Position numbers and translations under genes: made by a program. Shown here in pieces: positions 19,460-27,767 of a stretch of DNA of 64,000 nt (position 1 is the stretch's first letter; each line of letters opens with the position of its first letter). The notes under the pieces were generated by a model. The model was not told where the DNA came from. It saw nothing but the letters and a program-made list of their open reading frames with translations, and ran no database searches. Source of the stretch: Flavobacterium sedimenticola (GTDB lineage Bacteria; Bacteroidota; Bacteroidia; Flavobacteriales; Flavobacteriaceae); assembly GCF_030053345.1 (NCBI RefSeq), contig NZ_JASGBP010000001.1:682001-746000 (forward strand), given 5' to 3'.

Positions 19460-19467
19460 TAGCTTTG
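19460..19467 (+). promoter_or_regulatory. -7 box upstream of thioredoxin-like gene
   Basis: TAGCTTTG, an exact TAnnTTTG match, 20 bp before the ATG at 19488. It lies inside the longer open frame starting at 19431, which argues against that start. Confidence 0.7.
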
Positions 19468-19487
19468 CAACACCAAATGCAACAACC

Positions 19488-20117
19488 ATGAAATCCATAC
19501 TTACCGACAGCTTAGCCAAAAGCTACACCTACGACCAATACAGAAATGCCATCACAGCGCTTTTAAAAGAAGGCAAATCGACCGGTAACGAACAATCGGA
19601 AGCCTTAACGCATTATTCCGAATTAAACGAAACCCGCATGAATCGTTTGGAGAAAACCATCACTATTACAGATGAATTTTCAGCTCAATTACAACAGTTA
19701 CAACGCGAATACATTTGGTTAGTCATCTCCGAAGGCTGGTGTGGTGATGCCGCTCAAATTGTGCCGGTGATTTATAAAATGGCGGAGTTGTCGCCTAAAA
19801 TCGATTTAAGATTGGTGTTCCGAGATGAAAACGATGCATTGATGAATGCCTTTTTAACGGATGGCGCCAGAAGCATCCCGAAGTTGATTGTACTGGATAA
19901 AGAAACGATGGCTGTTTTGGGCGACTTCGGACCGCGGCCACAAGGAGCCAAACAGTTAATTTCAGATTACAAGGCCGAACATGGAAAAGTAGACGAAACA
20001 GCCAAAACCAACTTGCAATTGTGGTATTTACACGATAAAGGGCTTTCGATTCAAAAAGAAATCATGGCGTTGATGGCTACCTTGGAGCCAACTGCTGTTC
20101 AAATGCCTCAGGAGTAA
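19488..20117 (+). CDS. Thioredoxin-fold protein with WCGDA active-site motif
   Basis: 209 residues from the ATG at 19488, just after a -7 box. The motif EGWCGDAAQ replaces the usual WCGPC: only one Cys of the pair is present, so this is unlikely to be a classical disulfide reductase. The rest fits the bacillithiol-related/thioredoxin-like family (V-F-R-D-E-N and S-I-P-K-L-I-V-L-D cis-Pro region). No signal peptide; cytoplasmic. The last 41 bp overlap the convergent truB. Confidence 0.8.
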   Translation: MKSILTDSLAKSYTYDQYRNAITALLKEGKSTGNEQSEALTHYSELNETRMNRLEKTITITDEFSAQLQQLQREYIWLVISEGWCGDAAQIVPVIYKMAELSPKIDLRLVFRDENDALMNAFLTDGARSIPKLIVLDKETMAVLGDFGPRPQGAKQLISDYKAEHGKVDETAKTNLQLWYLHDKGLSIQKEIMALMATLEPTAVQMPQE

Positions 20118-20775
20118 GACCGTTGGTCACGTTATAATCGCCAATTTTGGTTCTTCGCAACACCGATAAATAGCCGCCGGATTGCAAGGCTTTGCCAAAG
20201 TCGTTGGCCAACGAACGAATGTAAGTGCCTTTGCTGCAAACTACCCGAAAATCTAGTTCCGGTAGGGCAATACGTGTGATTTCAAATTCGTAAATCGTAG
20301 TTTTTCTCGATTCAATTTCCACCTCCGAACCCTCGCGCGCGTGTTCATACAATCGTTTTCCGTCTTTTTTGATGGCCGAAAACACCGGTGGTTTTTGATC
20401 GATTTCACCCAAAAACTGCGGAATTGTTTCCGCAATAAGTTCCGGAGAAATATGGGCTGTAGCGAAAGTGGCATCTACTTCCGTTTCCTTGTCATAAGAC
20501 GGCGTCGTGGCGCCTAAAACGATAGTTCCGGTATATTCTTTGGCTTGCGCCTGAATCTGCGGGATTTTTTTGGTAAACTTTCCGGTACAAACAATCAGCA
20601 AACCTGTAGCCAACGGATCTAAGGTGCCGGCATGGCCAATCTTAAATTTTTTCGGAAGGTTGTACCGTCTTTTTAAGACATACTTTAATTTATTCACCGC
20701 CTGAAACGAAGACCAAGTCAACGGTTTGTCGATTAATAAAATCTGACCTTCTAAAAAATCTTCAGCGGTTTTCAA
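20077..20775 (-). CDS. truB: tRNA pseudouridine(55) synthase
   Basis: 232 residues. Makes Psi55 in the T-loop of tRNAs. The catalytic motif GHAGTLDPLATG is intact (catalytic Asp), followed by K-x-Y-x-G-T-I-x-L-G and the RSL-A-N-D-F-G-K-A motif. The start is TTG at 20775, 4 bp after the uppP stop, with no in-frame ATG nearby that preserves the conserved EGQILLIDKPLTWSS start. Last gene of the ftsX-DUF3098-uppP-truB run. Confidence 0.95.
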   Translation of the reverse strand: MKTAEDFLEGQILLIDKPLTWSSFQAVNKLKYVLKRRYNLPKKFKIGHAGTLDPLATGLLIVCTGKFTKKIPQIQAQAKEYTGTIVLGATTPSYDKETEVDATFATAHISPELIAETIPQFLGEIDQKPPVFSAIKKDGKRLYEHAREGSEVEIESRKTTIYEFEITRIALPELDFRVVCSKGTYIRSLANDFGKALQSGGYLSVLRRTKIGDYNVTNGLTPEAFEQQLAPR

Positions 20776-20779
20776 TAGT

Positions 20780-21589
20780 TTATGGGTTTAAGGTAAAATA
20801 AATCAGCAACAATACACCGGCAATGATGCGGTAATAACCCCAAGGCTTGAAACCGTATTTTTTGATAATGCCGATAAAGAATTTGATAGCAATTACCGCT
20901 ACTATAAAGGCAACTGCATTGCCAATCAAAAACATTTTCAGGTTGTCTGGAGACTGTGTCAGTAATTCATATCCTTTAAGCTGAGACACTTCATACGTTT
21001 TCAGGAATAACGAATACGTCGTTACCGCCAACATGGTCGGAACGGCCAAAAAGAACGAAAACTCGGCTGCCGTTTCACGAGTCAGGCCTTGTTGCATCCC
21101 GCCGATAATAGAAGCGGCCGAACGGCTGGTGCCGGGCATCATGGCCAAACACTGCCAAATACCAATGGTAAAGGCTTTTTTTACGGTAATGTCTTCCTCA
21201 TTAGCCACAGTCGGATGATGAAATCGACCGTCGATGAATAGCAAAACAACGCCGCCAATAATTAACACTATGGCAATCGGAATGGGGTTGCCGAGTACGG
21301 CATCAATTTTATCATCAAACAATTTCCCTAATACCAAAGCCGGAATGACCGCTAAGGCTAATTTGAGGTAGAAATGAATGCGTTTGAAATCGAAAAATTT
21401 ACGCCAGTACAATACTACGACCGCCAGGATGGCACCGAATTGTATCGAAACCTGAAACAATTTGACAAAATCGTCTTCCTGAATCCCGAAAAAAGAACTG
21501 GTAAAAATCATGTGAGCGGTCGAGGAAACCGGTACGTATTCGGTTAAACCTTCCACGATGGCAATGAGAACAGCCTGAATGTAATCCAT
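20780..21589 (-). CDS. uppP: Undecaprenyl-diphosphatase (BacA/UppP family)
   Basis: 269 residues, 7-8 TM helices. Removes a phosphate from undecaprenyl diphosphate to recycle the peptidoglycan lipid carrier. The two BacA signatures are present: EGLTEYVPVSSTAH (residues 13-26) and PGTSRSAASI (second repeat). The upstream spacer is filled by repeat array W4. Confidence 0.96.
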   Translation of the reverse strand: MDYIQAVLIAIVEGLTEYVPVSSTAHMIFTSSFFGIQEDDFVKLFQVSIQFGAILAVVVLYWRKFFDFKRIHFYLKLALAVIPALVLGKLFDDKIDAVLGNPIPIAIVLIIGGVVLLFIDGRFHHPTVANEEDITVKKAFTIGIWQCLAMMPGTSRSAASIIGGMQQGLTRETAAEFSFFLAVPTMLAVTTYSLFLKTYEVSQLKGYELLTQSPDNLKMFLIGNAVAFIVAVIAIKFFIGIIKKYGFKPWGYYRIIAGVLLLIYFTLNP

Positions 21590-21596
21590 GTCTTGA

Positions 21597-21685
21597 GTGA
21601 TTGGTAATTAGTGAATAGTAATTAGTAATTTGTATAGTAATCACATGATTTTGGCTAATCACTAATTACTAATTACTAATCACTT
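21597..21685. repeat. Two-armed heptamer array (GTAATTA class), W4
   Basis: Left arm GTAATTA, GTGAATA, GTAATTA, GTAATTT; right arm CTAATCA, CTAATTA, CTAATTA, CTAATCA, its reverse complement. It spans from 7 bp before the uppP ATG to the last codons of the DUF3098 gene, filling the spacer. Confidence 0.85.
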
Positions 21686-21913
21686 TTTTTTAAAAATCGA
21701 GTAAATCGTGATTCCGAAACCAATCAACACAATAGTCGGCGCCAAACGAATTCTTTGAAAATTAAAAACCGAATCGTTCCAAACCTTTGGGTCGTCACTG
21801 CCGCCGCCACTCATCAGAATGAAACCAACGCCAATCACGGCAATACCGATTAGTAATATTTTATAGTTGACTTTTTCAAAAAGAAAATCAGGTTTTTGTT
21901 CGTTGTTTTTCAT
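21680..21913 (-). CDS. DUF3098 family small membrane protein
   Basis: 77 residues with two TM helices (about 17-34 and 55-72) joined by a short Gly/Asp-rich loop, basic C-terminus (IFKKK). The family is Bacteroidetes-specific and regularly sits between ftsX and uppP. Function unknown; the neighbourhood suggests the cell envelope or division. The final codons overlap the edge of array W4. Confidence 0.85.
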   Translation of the reverse strand: MKNNEQKPDFLFEKVNYKILLIGIAVIGVGFILMSGGGSDDPKVWNDSVFNFQRIRLAPTIVLIGFGITIYSIFKKK

Positions 21914-21929
21914 GTCTAAAAGTTTTTGA

Positions 21930-22805
21930 CTAATACAAGTCGTCGGTTCTCAAATTCAGGAAACGTTGCGTGGCCAGGAAGGTACTAATCCAAGTAATTA
22001 CAATTCCCAAAACCAATACGCCCAACAACACAATGCTGATGGCCAATTGGTCCTCCATAATGCCCAGATTCGGGAAGTTCGTTTGAATGTACAACAACAT
22101 GCCAATTAACGCTAAAATGGCTAAAACCGCACCCACAAAACCTAAGATCACATTGGTTTTAATGAATGGTTTACGGATAAACGATTTGGTTGCACCCACC
22201 ATTTGCATGGTCTTAATGATAAAGCGATTGGAGTAAATAGACAACCGCAACGAACTGTTAATGAGCAATACCGAAATCAAGGCAAACACACCGCTCACCA
22301 CCAAAATCCACATGCTGATATTGTTGATGTTGTCGTTCACCAGAGTCACCAATTGCTTGTCATATACCACATCGGCAATCATATCGTTTTTACGCAAACG
22401 GTTCTCAATTTTAGTCAGTTCCGTATTGTTGACATAATCGGCTTTCAGGTAAATATCAAACGAATTCTGCAACGGATTCACCCCCAAAAACTGCATAAAA
22501 TCTTCGCCAATTACTTTTTTGTGTTGCTCGGCTGCTTTTTCTTTCGAAACATATTCAAACCTTTTGGCAAATTTGGCGGTTTTTAATTCTTCGTTAAAGG
22601 CCGTCGTTACCGAGTCGGTCGCTTCGCTTTTAAAAAAGACCGTCATCGCAATCTCTTCCTTGAAATTATCGGACAAGCGTTTGGAATTAATCACAAACAG
22701 CCCTAAGGTCCCCAATAAAAACAGCACTAAAAAGATACTCAACACCACCGAGAAATAGGAGGTAATCACTCTGCGTTTCTGAAACTTTTCAAATGACGAT
22801 GACAT
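21930..22805 (-). CDS. ftsX: Cell division protein FtsX-like ABC permease
   Basis: 291 residues: cytoplasmic N-terminus, TM1 (about 17-38), an extracytoplasmic domain (about 40-165), and three further TMs (about 170-190, 215-240, 255-280). This is the FtsX topology; the partner ATPase FtsE is not in the window. FtsEX regulates peptidoglycan hydrolases at the septum. ATG start. First gene of the ftsX-DUF3098-uppP-truB run. Confidence 0.92.
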   Translation of the reverse strand: MSSSFEKFQKRRVITSYFSVVLSIFLVLFLLGTLGLFVINSKRLSDNFKEEIAMTVFFKSEATDSVTTAFNEELKTAKFAKRFEYVSKEKAAEQHKKVIGEDFMQFLGVNPLQNSFDIYLKADYVNNTELTKIENRLRKNDMIADVVYDKQLVTLVNDNINNISMWILVVSGVFALISVLLINSSLRLSIYSNRFIIKTMQMVGATKSFIRKPFIKTNVILGFVGAVLAILALIGMLLYIQTNFPNLGIMEDQLAISIVLLGVLVLGIVITWISTFLATQRFLNLRTDDLY

Positions 22806-22936
22806 AAGCGGGATTTTAAGCGGTAAAAATAATAAAGAAAATTGTTTTTCTCCTTTATAACGCGCAAACTTTTAACTTTATTATAATAAACGTAAATTTG
22901 CCGCTGAAATTTTAGGCTTGTCCCCAATTTAGTTTG

Positions 22937-23030
22937 GGAAGCGAATGGTTCGGGCCGTTTCAGCCGGCCATTTTCCCGCTTTCCGGGTTACTCCGAAGTG
23001 TCGGAGGTAACCTCTCCAATCGGGGCTAGA
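22937..23030 (-). repeat. Dispersed imperfect-palindromic element, copy B
   Basis: Read on the minus strand: starts TAGCCCCGATTGGAG, has a variable stem (GGTTACCTCCG / CGGAGTAACC), then GGAAAGCGGGAA, a second small stem (GGCCG...CGGCC), and ends CCCGAACCATTCGCTTCC. Best matched by copies C, D and E. Confidence 0.85.
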
Positions 23031-23048
23031 AAGTAAACGAATCAAAAA

Positions 23049-23087
23049 CCACAGAACCTTAGCGCCTCAGTGCCTTAGAACCTTTAT
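23049..23087. repeat. Degenerate octamer array (CCTTAGnn class), W5
   Basis: CCTTAGCG, CCTCAGTG, CCTTAGAA, CCTTTA. Same octamer class as W1 and W14. It lies 63 bp upstream of the leuS ATG. Confidence 0.75.
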
Positions 23088-23150
23088 AAGAATGACTCGA
23101 GCTCGCAAGAGCGACTGCATGAGACCGATAAAAAACAATATAAACGACGA

Positions 23151-26006
23151 ATGAAATACCATCACGAAAAAATCGAAGCCAAATGGCAACACTATTGGGC
23201 ACAAAACCAAACCTTTGCCGCTACCAATCAATCGGATAAACCCAAGTATTACGTCCTCGACATGTTTCCGTATCCCTCGGGAGCCGGTTTACACGTTGGG
23301 CATCCGCTGGGGTACATTGCGTCCGATATCGTAGCGCGCTACAAGCGTCACAAAGGCTTTAATGTGTTGCATCCGCAAGGCTATGATTCGTTTGGGTTGC
23401 CGGCCGAACAATACGCCATCCAAACCGGGCAACATCCCGAAAAAACCACCCGTGAAAACATTGCCCGGTACCGCGAGCAGTTGGATAAAATTGGGTTTTC
23501 CTTCGATTGGAGTCGCGAAGTGCGCACCTCTAATCCCGATTATTACAAACACACGCAATGGATTTTTATCCAACTCTTCAATTCGTGGTACAACCTCGAA
23601 ACCGATAAGGCCGAAGACATATCCGAATTAATCTCAATTTTCCAAAAAGCCGGAAACGCCACTGTTAAAGCCGTGTGCGACGACGATACCGAAATCTTTT
23701 TTCCGTCCGATTGGAATGCGTATTCCGAAGAAAAAAAGCAACAAATTCTCTTAAAATATCGATTGACCTATTTGGCCGAGACCGAAGTAAACTGGTGTCC
23801 GGCTCTGGGTACCGTATTGGCCAACGACGAAATCGTTAACGGTGTTTCCGAACGCGGCGGGCATCCGGTGATTCGCAAAAAAATGACCCAATGGTCCATG
23901 CGCATTTCCGCTTATGCCGAACGTTTATTGCAAGGCTTAGACACCATCGACTGGAGCGAATCCATCAAAGAATCACAACGCAATTGGATTGGAAAATCGG
24001 TTGGTGCCATGGTGAAGTTTAAAGTTCAAAACCCGCAACCCGCAACCCGCAACTCGGAACTTTTTATCGACGTTTTTACCACACGCCCCGACACCATCTT
24101 CGGCGTTACGTTTATGACTTTAGCGCCCGAGCACGAATTGGTGTCTCAGATTACTACGCCGGAGCAAAAAGCAGCCGTTGACGCGTACGTGGAAGCTACT
24201 GCCAAACGTTCGGAGCGCGATCGTATGGCCGATGTGAAAACCATATCCGGGGTGTTTACCGGCGCCTATGCCGAGCATCCGTTTACCAAAGAGCCCATTC
24301 CGGTTTGGATAGGTGATTACGTGTTAGCCGGTTACGGCACCGGTGCCGTAATGGCCGTGCCTTGCGGCGATGAAAGAGATTACGCTTTTGCCAATTTCTT
24401 CAAAGGACAAAACGGCATGCCTGAAATCAAAAATATTTTCAATCAGGATATTTCGCAAGAAGCCTTTGCCGCCAAAGACGGTTTCGAATTGGTGAATTCC
24501 GATTTCTTGAACGGTTTAGGCTACAAAGAAGGCACTCAAAAAGCCATCGAAGCGTTAGAGCAAATCGGGCAGGGGAAAGGCAAAACCAATTACCGTTTGC
24601 GCGATGCGGTGTTCTCCCGCCAACGCTATTGGGGCGAACCGTTCCCGGTATATTACGTAAACGGCTTGCCGCAAATGATTGACTCGAAATACTTGCCTAT
24701 TGTTTTACCGGAAGTAGAAAAGTATTTGCCCACCGAAGACGGCCAACCGCCATTGGGCAACGCCACCCATTGGGCGTGGGACAGTGTGCAGTGTTCAGTA
24801 GTCAGTAATCAGTTGATTGACCACAAAACCATATTTCCTTTAGAACTTAACACTATGCCGGGTTGGGCCGGCAGCTCCTGGTATTGGATGCGCTATATGG
24901 ACGCGCACAACGACACCGAGTTTGCCTCAGCCGATGCGCTAAAATACTGGGAAAACGTCGATTTATACATCGGCGGAAGCGAACATGCCACCGGGCATTT
25001 GTTGTACTCGCGTTTTTGGAATAAATTCCTAAAAGACAAAGGTTTTGCGCCAACGGAAGAACCGTTTAAAAAGTTGATCAATCAGGGCATGATTTTGGGG
25101 ATGAGTGCGTTTGTGTATCGTTCTGAAGATTCCAAAAAATTATATTCAAAAGGATTGATTGCCGGTGAAAAAGTACACCCAATTCATGTTGATTTGTCTG
25201 TCATCAACGACATCACCAACGAATTAGACATCGACGCTTTCAAAAATCATCCGTTGTATTCCGACTATAAGGATGCTGAATTCATTTTAGAAAACGGCAA
25301 ATACATCGTAGGACGCGAAGTCGAAAAAATGTCGAAATCCAAATACAACGTGGTGAATCCCGACGATATCTGTGAACAATACGGCGCCGATACCTTGCGT
25401 TTATACGAAATGTTCCTCGGGCCGCTCGAACAAGCTAAACCTTGGAATACTGCCGGAATCACCGGAGTATCGGGCTTCTTAAAAAAACTGTGGCGTTTGT
25501 ATTTTGACGATAACGGTTTGATAGTGACCAACGACGAGCCAACGGCCGACATGTACAAAACACTCCACAAAACCATCAAAAAAGTGACGGAAGACATCGA
25601 GAACTTCTCGTTTAATACCTCGGTGTCGCAGTTTATGATTTGCGTAAACGAGTTGGCGCAGCAAAAATGCCGCCATCGTGCCATCTTAGAACCGTTGGCC
25701 ATCATCGTGTCGCCTTATGCGCCGCATATCGCCGAAGAATTGTGGGAACAATTGGGCCATCAAGGGTCGATTGCCACCGTGGCATTCCCCGTTTTTGAAG
25801 AAAAATACTTGGTGGAATCCGAAAAGGAATACCCGGTATCGTTTAACGGAAAAATGCGCTTTACCATCAAGTTGCCGCTCGATTTAACCGCTGCGCAAAT
25901 TGAGGAAATCGTCATGGCCGACGAACGCACCCAACAGCAACTGCAAGGCAGAACCCCCAATAAAGTGATTATCGTTCCCGGCAAAATCATCAATTTGGTG
26001 GGCTAA
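23151..26006 (+). CDS. leuS: Leucyl-tRNA synthetase
   Basis: 951 residues. Class I core with HIGH-like HVGHPLGY near residue 47 and KMSKS (EKMSKSKYN, around residue 727); CP1 editing domain with the TTRPDTIFG threonine-rich motif. The middle insertion before WCPALGTVLANDE is usual for Bacteroidetes LeuRS. Two short stretches are odd at DNA level: 24026-24060 and 24784-24816 are heptamer arrays read through in frame, the first adding roughly seven residues just before the editing motif. ATG start. Confidence 0.97.
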   Translation: MKYHHEKIEAKWQHYWAQNQTFAATNQSDKPKYYVLDMFPYPSGAGLHVGHPLGYIASDIVARYKRHKGFNVLHPQGYDSFGLPAEQYAIQTGQHPEKTTRENIARYREQLDKIGFSFDWSREVRTSNPDYYKHTQWIFIQLFNSWYNLETDKAEDISELISIFQKAGNATVKAVCDDDTEIFFPSDWNAYSEEKKQQILLKYRLTYLAETEVNWCPALGTVLANDEIVNGVSERGGHPVIRKKMTQWSMRISAYAERLLQGLDTIDWSESIKESQRNWIGKSVGAMVKFKVQNPQPATRNSELFIDVFTTRPDTIFGVTFMTLAPEHELVSQITTPEQKAAVDAYVEATAKRSERDRMADVKTISGVFTGAYAEHPFTKEPIPVWIGDYVLAGYGTGAVMAVPCGDERDYAFANFFKGQNGMPEIKNIFNQDISQEAFAAKDGFELVNSDFLNGLGYKEGTQKAIEALEQIGQGKGKTNYRLRDAVFSRQRYWGEPFPVYYVNGLPQMIDSKYLPIVLPEVEKYLPTEDGQPPLGNATHWAWDSVQCSVVSNQLIDHKTIFPLELNTMPGWAGSSWYWMRYMDAHNDTEFASADALKYWENVDLYIGGSEHATGHLLYSRFWNKFLKDKGFAPTEEPFKKLINQGMILGMSAFVYRSEDSKKLYSKGLIAGEKVHPIHVDLSVINDITNELDIDAFKNHPLYSDYKDAEFILENGKYIVGREVEKMSKSKYNVVNPDDICEQYGADTLRLYEMFLGPLEQAKPWNTAGITGVSGFLKKLWRLYFDDNGLIVTNDEPTADMYKTLHKTIKKVTEDIENFSFNTSVSQFMICVNELAQQKCRHRAILEPLAIIVSPYAPHIAEELWEQLGHQGSIATVAFPVFEEKYLVESEKEYPVSFNGKMRFTIKLPLDLTAAQIEEIVMADERTQQQLQGRTPNKVIIVPGKIINLVG
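24026..24060 (+). repeat. In-frame heptamer array inside leuS (CCCGCAA class), W6
   Basis: CCCGCAA repeated three times, then CTCGG. Encodes Q-N-P-Q-P-A-T-R-N-S-E between FKV and LFIDVFTTRPDT. The same heptamer is found outside genes at 27824-27867. Confidence 0.8.
24784..24816 (+). repeat. In-frame heptamer array inside leuS (CAGTnnT class), W7
   Basis: CAGTGTT, CAGTAGT, CAGTAAT, CAGTTGA, preceded by GTGTG. Encodes the variable segment S-V-Q-C-S-V-V-S-N-Q-L between WAWD and the conserved FPLELNTMPGWAG. Because the period is 7, successive units are read in different frames. Confidence 0.65.
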
Positions 26007-26011
26007 TCCAT

Positions 26012-26078
26012 AAAAGGGATATCAAAAGGGATTAGGGATGAGTTGAGTTACTTGTCCCTAATCCCTTTTCCCTTTCTA
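26012..26078. repeat. Two-armed heptamer array (TTTTCCC class), W8
   Basis: Left arm AAAAGGG, ATATC, AAAAGGG, ATTAGGG; right arm TGTCCCT, AATCCCT, TTTCCCT, the reverse complement. It starts 6 bp after the leuS stop and could act as a hairpin at the mRNA 3' end. Single-arm relative at 52100-52129. Confidence 0.8.
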
Positions 26079-26140
26079 TGCTTTCTTTCTCCATTTGTCA
26101 ATAAAAAGTTAAACCTACAGCAGCGGTTTTGTTCTCTTTT

Positions 26141-26148
26141 TATTTTTG
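26141..26148 (+). promoter_or_regulatory. -7 box of outer-membrane protein gene
   Basis: TATTTTTG, exact TAnnTTTG match, 23 bp before the ATG at 26172. It supports that start. Confidence 0.65.
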
Positions 26149-26171
26149 AATTAAATTGTAAATCAATCATC

Positions 26172-26846
26172 ATGAAAAACACTATTTTATCCCTACTGCT
26201 ACTCTCCTTTTTTATCGGTTTCAGCCAAGAAAAGACAACCGATTCGACCCAAACCAAGAAAATCAAACTCGACGGTTATTTCGGATTCACCGGAAACATC
26301 AACGACAACTTCAATCTCAACAAAAAACTACGCAACGCCAACTTACCGGAACTCGACAGTTTTATCCCCGAACTCACTTTCGGATTGAATTACTTTGCCC
26401 CACACTATTCGGGCGATATCGAGTTTGGTGTCTTGTTTGCCAAGCCCGAGGAAAACAACAACGAAATGAAATACCGCGGTTTCAATACCCGTTTGCGTGT
26501 GCATTACAACGTGGTGAACCAAGAAAAATTCGCCTTTACAACCGGACTATCCTTAGCCTATATAGGGAGTCAATACGATATTTACTCCAAAGACAACACG
26601 ATTGATTTAAACGATTTAGATCCCGACAACAACAGCGGTCACGTAAATTTTACCAATCAAATGTTGTACGTAGGACCGTCGGTTTCTTTGTATTTGTTTA
26701 AAAAATCCAATTTACAAGTCAAAGTAAACGCCGGCTATGAATTTGCCATCACTCGTGGCCGATACGATTCGGAATACGGTAGCGTGCTCAACAACATCGG
26801 CGAATCGGGGAACAACCGTTTTGTGTTCGGTGTGACCTTGTTGTAA
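26172..26846 (+). CDS. Outer-membrane beta-barrel protein
   Basis: 224 residues from the ATG at 26172. Signal peptide with an L-rich core ending GFSQ (1-19), then alternating strands with aromatic girdles and a C-terminal FVFGVTLL strand typical of Bacteroidetes small barrels. I cannot name a function. The upstream frame to 26043 overlaps array W8 and the promoter and is rejected. Confidence 0.75.
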   Translation: MKNTILSLLLLSFFIGFSQEKTTDSTQTKKIKLDGYFGFTGNINDNFNLNKKLRNANLPELDSFIPELTFGLNYFAPHYSGDIEFGVLFAKPEENNNEMKYRGFNTRLRVHYNVVNQEKFAFTTGLSLAYIGSQYDIYSKDNTIDLNDLDPDNNSGHVNFTNQMLYVGPSVSLYLFKKSNLQVKVNAGYEFAITRGRYDSEYGSVLNNIGESGNNRFVFGVTLL

Positions 26847-26916
26847 TGACAAGCTGTCATTCGTTTTGGTTTGGCGTACACTTTGTTAGGCTTTTACTAA
26901 ACTTAAATATAAAATT

Positions 26917-27618
26917 ATGTTAGGCTATTATATTTTAATCGGATTGATTGCTTTGGTCAGCTTTGCGGTAAGTTCCAAGCTGAAGAGCAAGTTTGACGAA
27001 TATTCGCATTTGCATTTACGCAATGGTATGAGTGGTGCCGAAATCGCCACACAAATGCTGAACGATCACGGGATTTATGACGTTAAAGTGATTTCCACCC
27101 CGGGACAATTAACAGACCATTACAACCCAACCGACAAAACGGTGAACTTGAGTGAAGGGGTGTACAACCAACGAAATGCTGCCGCCGCTGCCGTGGCGGC
27201 GCACGAGTGCGGACACGCTGTGCAACACGCCACAGCGTATAATATGTTGCAGTTGCGCTCGCAACTGGTTCCTATTGTGAACATCGCTTCGGGCATGTCA
27301 CAATGGTTGATTATCGGAGGGTTAATTTTAGGAGCCGCCGCCGGTTTAGGCTTGGGCTTTTACATCGCCGTAGCCGGATTGGTTTTGATGGCTATTGCCA
27401 CTGCGTTTAGTTTTATTACGCTGCCAGTGGAGTACGACGCCAGTAACCGTGCTTTGGCTTGGTTAAAAAATAAAAATATGGTGAGTCAGCAAGAATATGC
27501 CGGTGCCGAAGACGCTTTAAAATGGGCTGCCCGTACCTATGTGGTGGCCGCTATCGGAGCGCTGGCTTCGCTCTTGTATTGGGCGCTGCAAGTATTCGGA
27601 GGTTCCCGAGACGAATAA
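26917..27618 (+). CDS. Neutral zinc metallopeptidase, YugP/COG2738 family
   Basis: 233 residues. Zinc motif HECGHAVQH (H96-E-x2-H100) between a first TM (1-18) and two central hydrophobic segments (about 120-160), plus a C-terminal TM. This is the membrane-anchored YugP family, whose physiological substrate is not established. ATG start, 70 bp after the beta-barrel gene; followed by a strong terminator. Confidence 0.88.
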   Translation: MLGYYILIGLIALVSFAVSSKLKSKFDEYSHLHLRNGMSGAEIATQMLNDHGIYDVKVISTPGQLTDHYNPTDKTVNLSEGVYNQRNAAAAAVAAHECGHAVQHATAYNMLQLRSQLVPIVNIASGMSQWLIIGGLILGAAAGLGLGFYIAVAGLVLMAIATAFSFITLPVEYDASNRALAWLKNKNMVSQQEYAGAEDALKWAARTYVVAAIGALASLLYWALQVFGGSRDE

Positions 27619-27622
27619 AAAC

Positions 27623-27650
27623 AACCCGTTACGAAAGTAGCGGGTTTTTT
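27623..27650 (+). terminator. Terminator of zinc peptidase gene
   Basis: AACCCG-TTAC-GAAA-GTAG-CGGGTT hairpin followed by TTTT, 5 bp after the stop. Confidence 0.85.
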
Positions 27651-27654
27651 ATTT

Positions 27655-27737
27655 GGGAGCGGAATGGCTCGGGCTTTATCAGTGGTCCGTTTTCCCGCTT
27701 TTCGGGTTACGCGGTAACCTCTTCACTCGGGGCTAGA
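27655..27737 (-). repeat. Dispersed imperfect-palindromic element, copy C
   Basis: On the minus strand: TAGCCCCGAGTGAAG, stem GGTTAC-CGC-GTAACC, CGAAAAGCGGGAA, then ACGGACCACTGATAAA and GCCCGAGCCATTCCGCTCCC. The ACGGACCACTGATAAA segment is shared almost exactly with copy E, 11 kb away. Confidence 0.85.
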
Positions 27738-27767
27738 GAGAAGCAATAAGTGTACTTGTGAGCAAAG

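Larger units (their letters stand above)
22806..23150. other. Gene-free divergent spacer between ftsX and leuS
   Basis: 345 bp with no plausible ORF. It holds a plus-strand TAAATTTG -7-like box at 22893-22900, dispersed element copy B (22937-23030) and octamer array W5 (23049-23087). If transcription starts near 22905, leuS mRNA would carry a ~245-nt leader containing both repeats. Confidence 0.7.

Noticed and set aside
22806-23150. T-box or other riboswitch upstream of leuS
   Set aside because: The leader consists of a dispersed repeat and an octamer array; no T-box sequence (UGGNACC-type) or known aptamer core was recognised.
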